Source: Acinetobacter sp. ANC 4558
GTDB taxonomy: Bacteria; Pseudomonadota; Gammaproteobacteria; Pseudomonadales; Moraxellaceae
Direction of reading: 5' to 3'
DNA length: 64,000 nt
Assembly: GCF_002135375.1 (NCBI RefSeq)
Contig: NZ_NEGH01000007.1
Location: 42,907 to 106,906, forward strand
Every line of letters starts with the position of its first letter. Within the stretch, counting starts at the first letter, position 1. The notes below the pieces were generated by a model that made no database searches, was not told the DNA's origin, and saw only the letters and a program-made list of their open reading frames with translations. Of this stretch, positions 62,110 to 64,000 are shown in pieces. A program made the position numbers and the translations under genes.

Positions 62110-62715
62110 ATGAATATACAAAACTGGGTTCTCTTCATTATGGAGCAATTAGGATATATTGGAATTGCTTTTTTAATGTTTCTAGACAATATATTTCCTC
62201 CTATTCCCTCTGAAATTATTATGCCTTCAGCGGGTTATTCTGCATCACGAGGTCAACTTATTTTAATTGGTGTAATTATCGCGGGTAGCATAGGTTCATT
62301 GGTTGCTGCTTCAGTTTTATATTGGCTTGGTTATAAGGTGAAACAAGATCGTATGTTTCGATTTATAGACAATTATGGTCAATATGTTTTTCTTAAAACT
62401 GATGATGTAAAAAAATCTTTAGCTTGGTTTGAACAATATGGTTATAGAATCGTCTTCTTTGGACGAATGATTCCCGCAATGCGTTCTATTATTAGCATAC
62501 CTGCGGGTATGAACCGAATGCCATACGGAAAATTTATGTTTTTTAGTAGCATTGGCACTATAATTTGGACCACTTTTTTAGCCTGTATTGGTTATTATTT
62601 TGGTGAAAATCAAATATTCATGCAACATATTTTCAGACAAGCCAGTAATATCATTATTGCAATTTTACTTGTAGTTTTATTATTTATTCTATACCGTAAA
62701 TATCAACAAAAATGA
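62110..62715 (+). CDS. DedA family inner-membrane protein
   Basis: A 201-aa DedA/SNARE-associated (VTT) domain protein, with about five hydrophobic segments. Signatures are FLDNIFPPIPSEIIMPSAGYSASRG near 23-48, and FFGRMIPAMRSIISIPAGMNRMPYGKF with the conserved Arg pair. DedA proteins support membrane potential, lipid carrier recycling or phospholipid scrambling. The exact role of this paralogue is unknown. Confidence 0.9.
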   Translation: MNIQNWVLFIMEQLGYIGIAFLMFLDNIFPPIPSEIIMPSAGYSASRGQLILIGVIIAGSIGSLVAASVLYWLGYKVKQDRMFRFIDNYGQYVFLKTDDVKKSLAWFEQYGYRIVFFGRMIPAMRSIISIPAGMNRMPYGKFMFFSSIGTIIWTTFLACIGYYFGENQIFMQHIFRQASNIIIAILLVVLLFILYRKYQQK

Positions 62716-62744
62716 GTAATTAAGTCGTTTACTGGAATATATTT

Positions 62745-63164
62745 ATGCAAAAATATCTTAAAAAATTTGCACTATTTTATAGCATATCATTGATTATTAT
62801 TTGCTTAATTCTTATCTTCATGATTCCCCTAACATCGCTTACCTTCATCGCTATTCTGATTTTTTCAGCTTTTTTTTCAGCATCTCAATTTGTTAAAGCT
62901 GAGCATCGCCTACCAACAAAAGAAGAAAAACATCTATTGGTCTGGGGAAATAGCGCAATCGCAATTATCATCGAATGTTTTCTTGCATTTTTTCTTGTTA
63001 TTATTAACCCAAATGCCGAGCAAATACTCCAAGCTGCTGAAAAAATAGGAATCTTTGGTTATGCTGCAATTATGTTATTTTTAGTTGCAGTACATGCTGC
63101 TATATTTTTTATTGCTTATGGCTGGATTGCAACATTTTCTTTAAAGCGTATTAATAAAGCTTAA
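62745..63164 (+). CDS. four-helix membrane protein of unknown function
   Basis: A 139-aa protein with about four hydrophobic segments (SLIIICLILIFMIPLTSLTFIAILIF, AIAIIIECFLAFFLVII, FGYAAIMLFLVAVHAAIFFIAYG) and a short basic loop (KAEHRLPTKEEKH). The layout resembles the ABZJ_00895 family of uncharacterised Acinetobacter membrane proteins, but I cannot confirm this. It follows dedA by 29 bp and may be in the same operon. Confidence 0.68.
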   Translation: MQKYLKKFALFYSISLIIICLILIFMIPLTSLTFIAILIFSAFFSASQFVKAEHRLPTKEEKHLLVWGNSAIAIIIECFLAFFLVIINPNAEQILQAAEKIGIFGYAAIMLFLVAVHAAIFFIAYGWIATFSLKRINKA

Positions 63165-63168
63165 GATG

Positions 63169-63195
63169 AAAAAAGCACCGATTACGGTGCTTTTT
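63169..63195. terminator. bidirectional terminator
   Basis: AAAGCACCG-ATTA-CGGTGCTTT with flanking A and T runs, between the convergent membrane-protein and YecA-like genes. Confidence 0.88.
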
Positions 63196-63197
63196 AT

Positions 63198-63722
63198 TTA
63201 ATTTGGTGTGTGATACATCAAATAAAGTTCATTCAAATTATCTGGTATTTCTTCAGCGAGCTCATCCATCAATTGACCATTACGACGGAACGTTTCCATC
63301 TGAGAATCTTCTTCATCTACACCACTAAATACCATGATTGGTAGTGTTAAATCTACAAGCTGTTCTTCAAACTCTGGTGTAAACCAAGCATCTTCATTGA
63401 GGAACATTGCATCAACAAAACCAACACTCCAATCACCTAAGCTAGACTCAACATCTGCTTCTTCAATTTCAAAAGGAAACTCAATTCCTTCTTCATTGGC
63501 TAAATTTTGACGAATTGCATCTAACCAAGTATTAATTTGGGCAATTATTTCTGTTGGTATTTTTTTCTGATTTCCATCAAACAGTTCACTTAACCATTTA
63601 TCGAATTTCGGCCCAACCGCAATTGCACATAAAAAACCATGAGTCGCTGCAAAATCTAGACCGAACTCGTTTTGGTCACCATCTAGATATTCACTTAACT
63701 GGTCTAAATCTAAAGCACTCAT
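63198..63722 (-). CDS. YecA/YgfB (UPF0149) family protein
   Basis: A 174-aa acidic cytoplasmic protein of the UPF0149 family. It has the family opening (LDLDQLSEYLDGD..GLDFAATHGFLCAIAVGPKF) and the central GDWSVGFVDAMFLNEDAW block, without a C-terminal SEC-C zinc motif. P. aeruginosa YgfB modulates beta-lactamase expression; a role here is unknown. It starts 67 bp downstream of the acidic PA3496-like gene. Confidence 0.85.
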   Translation of the reverse strand: MSALDLDQLSEYLDGDQNEFGLDFAATHGFLCAIAVGPKFDKWLSELFDGNQKKIPTEIIAQINTWLDAIRQNLANEEGIEFPFEIEEADVESSLGDWSVGFVDAMFLNEDAWFTPEFEEQLVDLTLPIMVFSGVDEEDSQMETFRRNGQLMDELAEEIPDNLNELYLMYHTPN

Positions 63723-63788
63723 TTAAAATCCAAATTCAGATACTAAAATACAAGCTTAACATTATGCCATGTTTTATGAACTTTTTAG

Positions 63789-63992
63789 TTAATCTTCGTC
63801 ATCAAAGTCATCATCATCGAAATCATAATCAAAATCTTTGAGTTCACGCTCCAAACGACGTTGTGCTAATAAATCATCAATTAGGCGACGTTTTTCTAAT
63901 GATTCTTTCGCACTAATTTTACTTGATGCTTCATCAAAACTTGCATCATCATCACCGTAGTTATCATCTAGTTCAAAATCTGTCGAAGACAC
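63789..63992 (-). CDS. PA3496-like acidic protein
   Basis: A 67-aa, strongly acidic protein (MSSTDFELDDNYGDDDASFD to the C-terminal DYDFDDDDFDDED) with a central basic helix (KRRLIDDLLAQRRLERELKD). Size and layout match the PA3496 family of putative envelope-integrity proteins, known from pseudomonads. The function is unproven. Start and stop both lie within the window, 8 bp from its edge. Confidence 0.75.
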   Translation of the reverse strand: MSSTDFELDDNYGDDDASFDEASSKISAKESLEKRRLIDDLLAQRRLERELKDFDYDFDDDDFDDED

Positions 63993-64000
63993 TAAAACTA

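Noticed and set aside
63554..63841. His-rich plus-strand frame
   Set aside because: It spans the YecA-like gene and the start of the acidic gene on the opposite strand; the His-rich sequence is the antisense of Asp/Glu codons.

Overview
The window looks like chromosomal core DNA of an Acinetobacter species (Gammaproteobacteria, Moraxellaceae). The grounds are the low G+C content, the gene order (mreB | gatCAB; trpS - Aar sRNA - sucDC - lpd - sucBA - sdhBADC | gltA; GntR - smc - zipA - ligA; birA-coaX; ffh | ypjD) and several protein types typical of the genus, such as a PA3496-like acidic protein. I see no prophage, integron, intact insertion sequence, CRISPR array, rRNA or tRNA. Almost everything is housekeeping or small accessory genes, and I found no large undescribed multi-gene system. 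The best unexplained signals are RNA leaders and decayed genes.

Layout. 1-4300: mreB (partial) diverges from the gatCAB amidotransferase operon. 4400-10650: accessory genes on the minus strand (DMT exporter, DinB-like, small exported protein, DUF1176, SH3-like, LysR) with a plus-strand PfpI/DJ-1 protein and a decayed exported-protein gene. 10650-15000: a LysR regulator divergent from a two-gene chromate-type transporter, then sbmA and a CPA1 cation/proton antiporter. 15000-31000: trpS, the Aar small RNA, and a TCA-cycle island on the minus strand (sdhCDAB, sucAB-lpd, sucCD) that diverges from gltA across about 1 kb of A/T-rich DNA.

31000-46500: a frameshifted aminopeptidase P, the ravA-viaA pair, nadE, a bacterioferritin-family ferritin without the heme methionine, ligA, and the zipA-smc-GntR block. 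46600-52400: TSUP permease, birA-coaX, a lipoprotein, ffh and ypjD. 52700-60400: an outer-membrane barrel with an Ntn-hydrolase, an ABC-F ATPase, dusC, a DUF1289 protein and a TetR-EamA-LysE operon. 60600-64000: trhO, small membrane proteins, DedA, a YecA/YgfB protein and a PA3496-like protein.

Function. The TCA enzymes citrate synthase, 2-oxoglutarate dehydrogenase, succinyl-CoA synthetase and succinate dehydrogenase are grouped in one region. Two transcripts there (sucA and sdhC) carry structured leaders, and a small RNA sits at the end of the island. Most convergent gene pairs share well-formed hairpin terminators. The main surprises are a switch-like leader upstream of sucA, a single-base frameshift in an otherwise intact aminopeptidase, two sets of gene remnants, a palindrome between the LysR gene and the transporter, and a minimal-ORF leader before the ABC-F gene.
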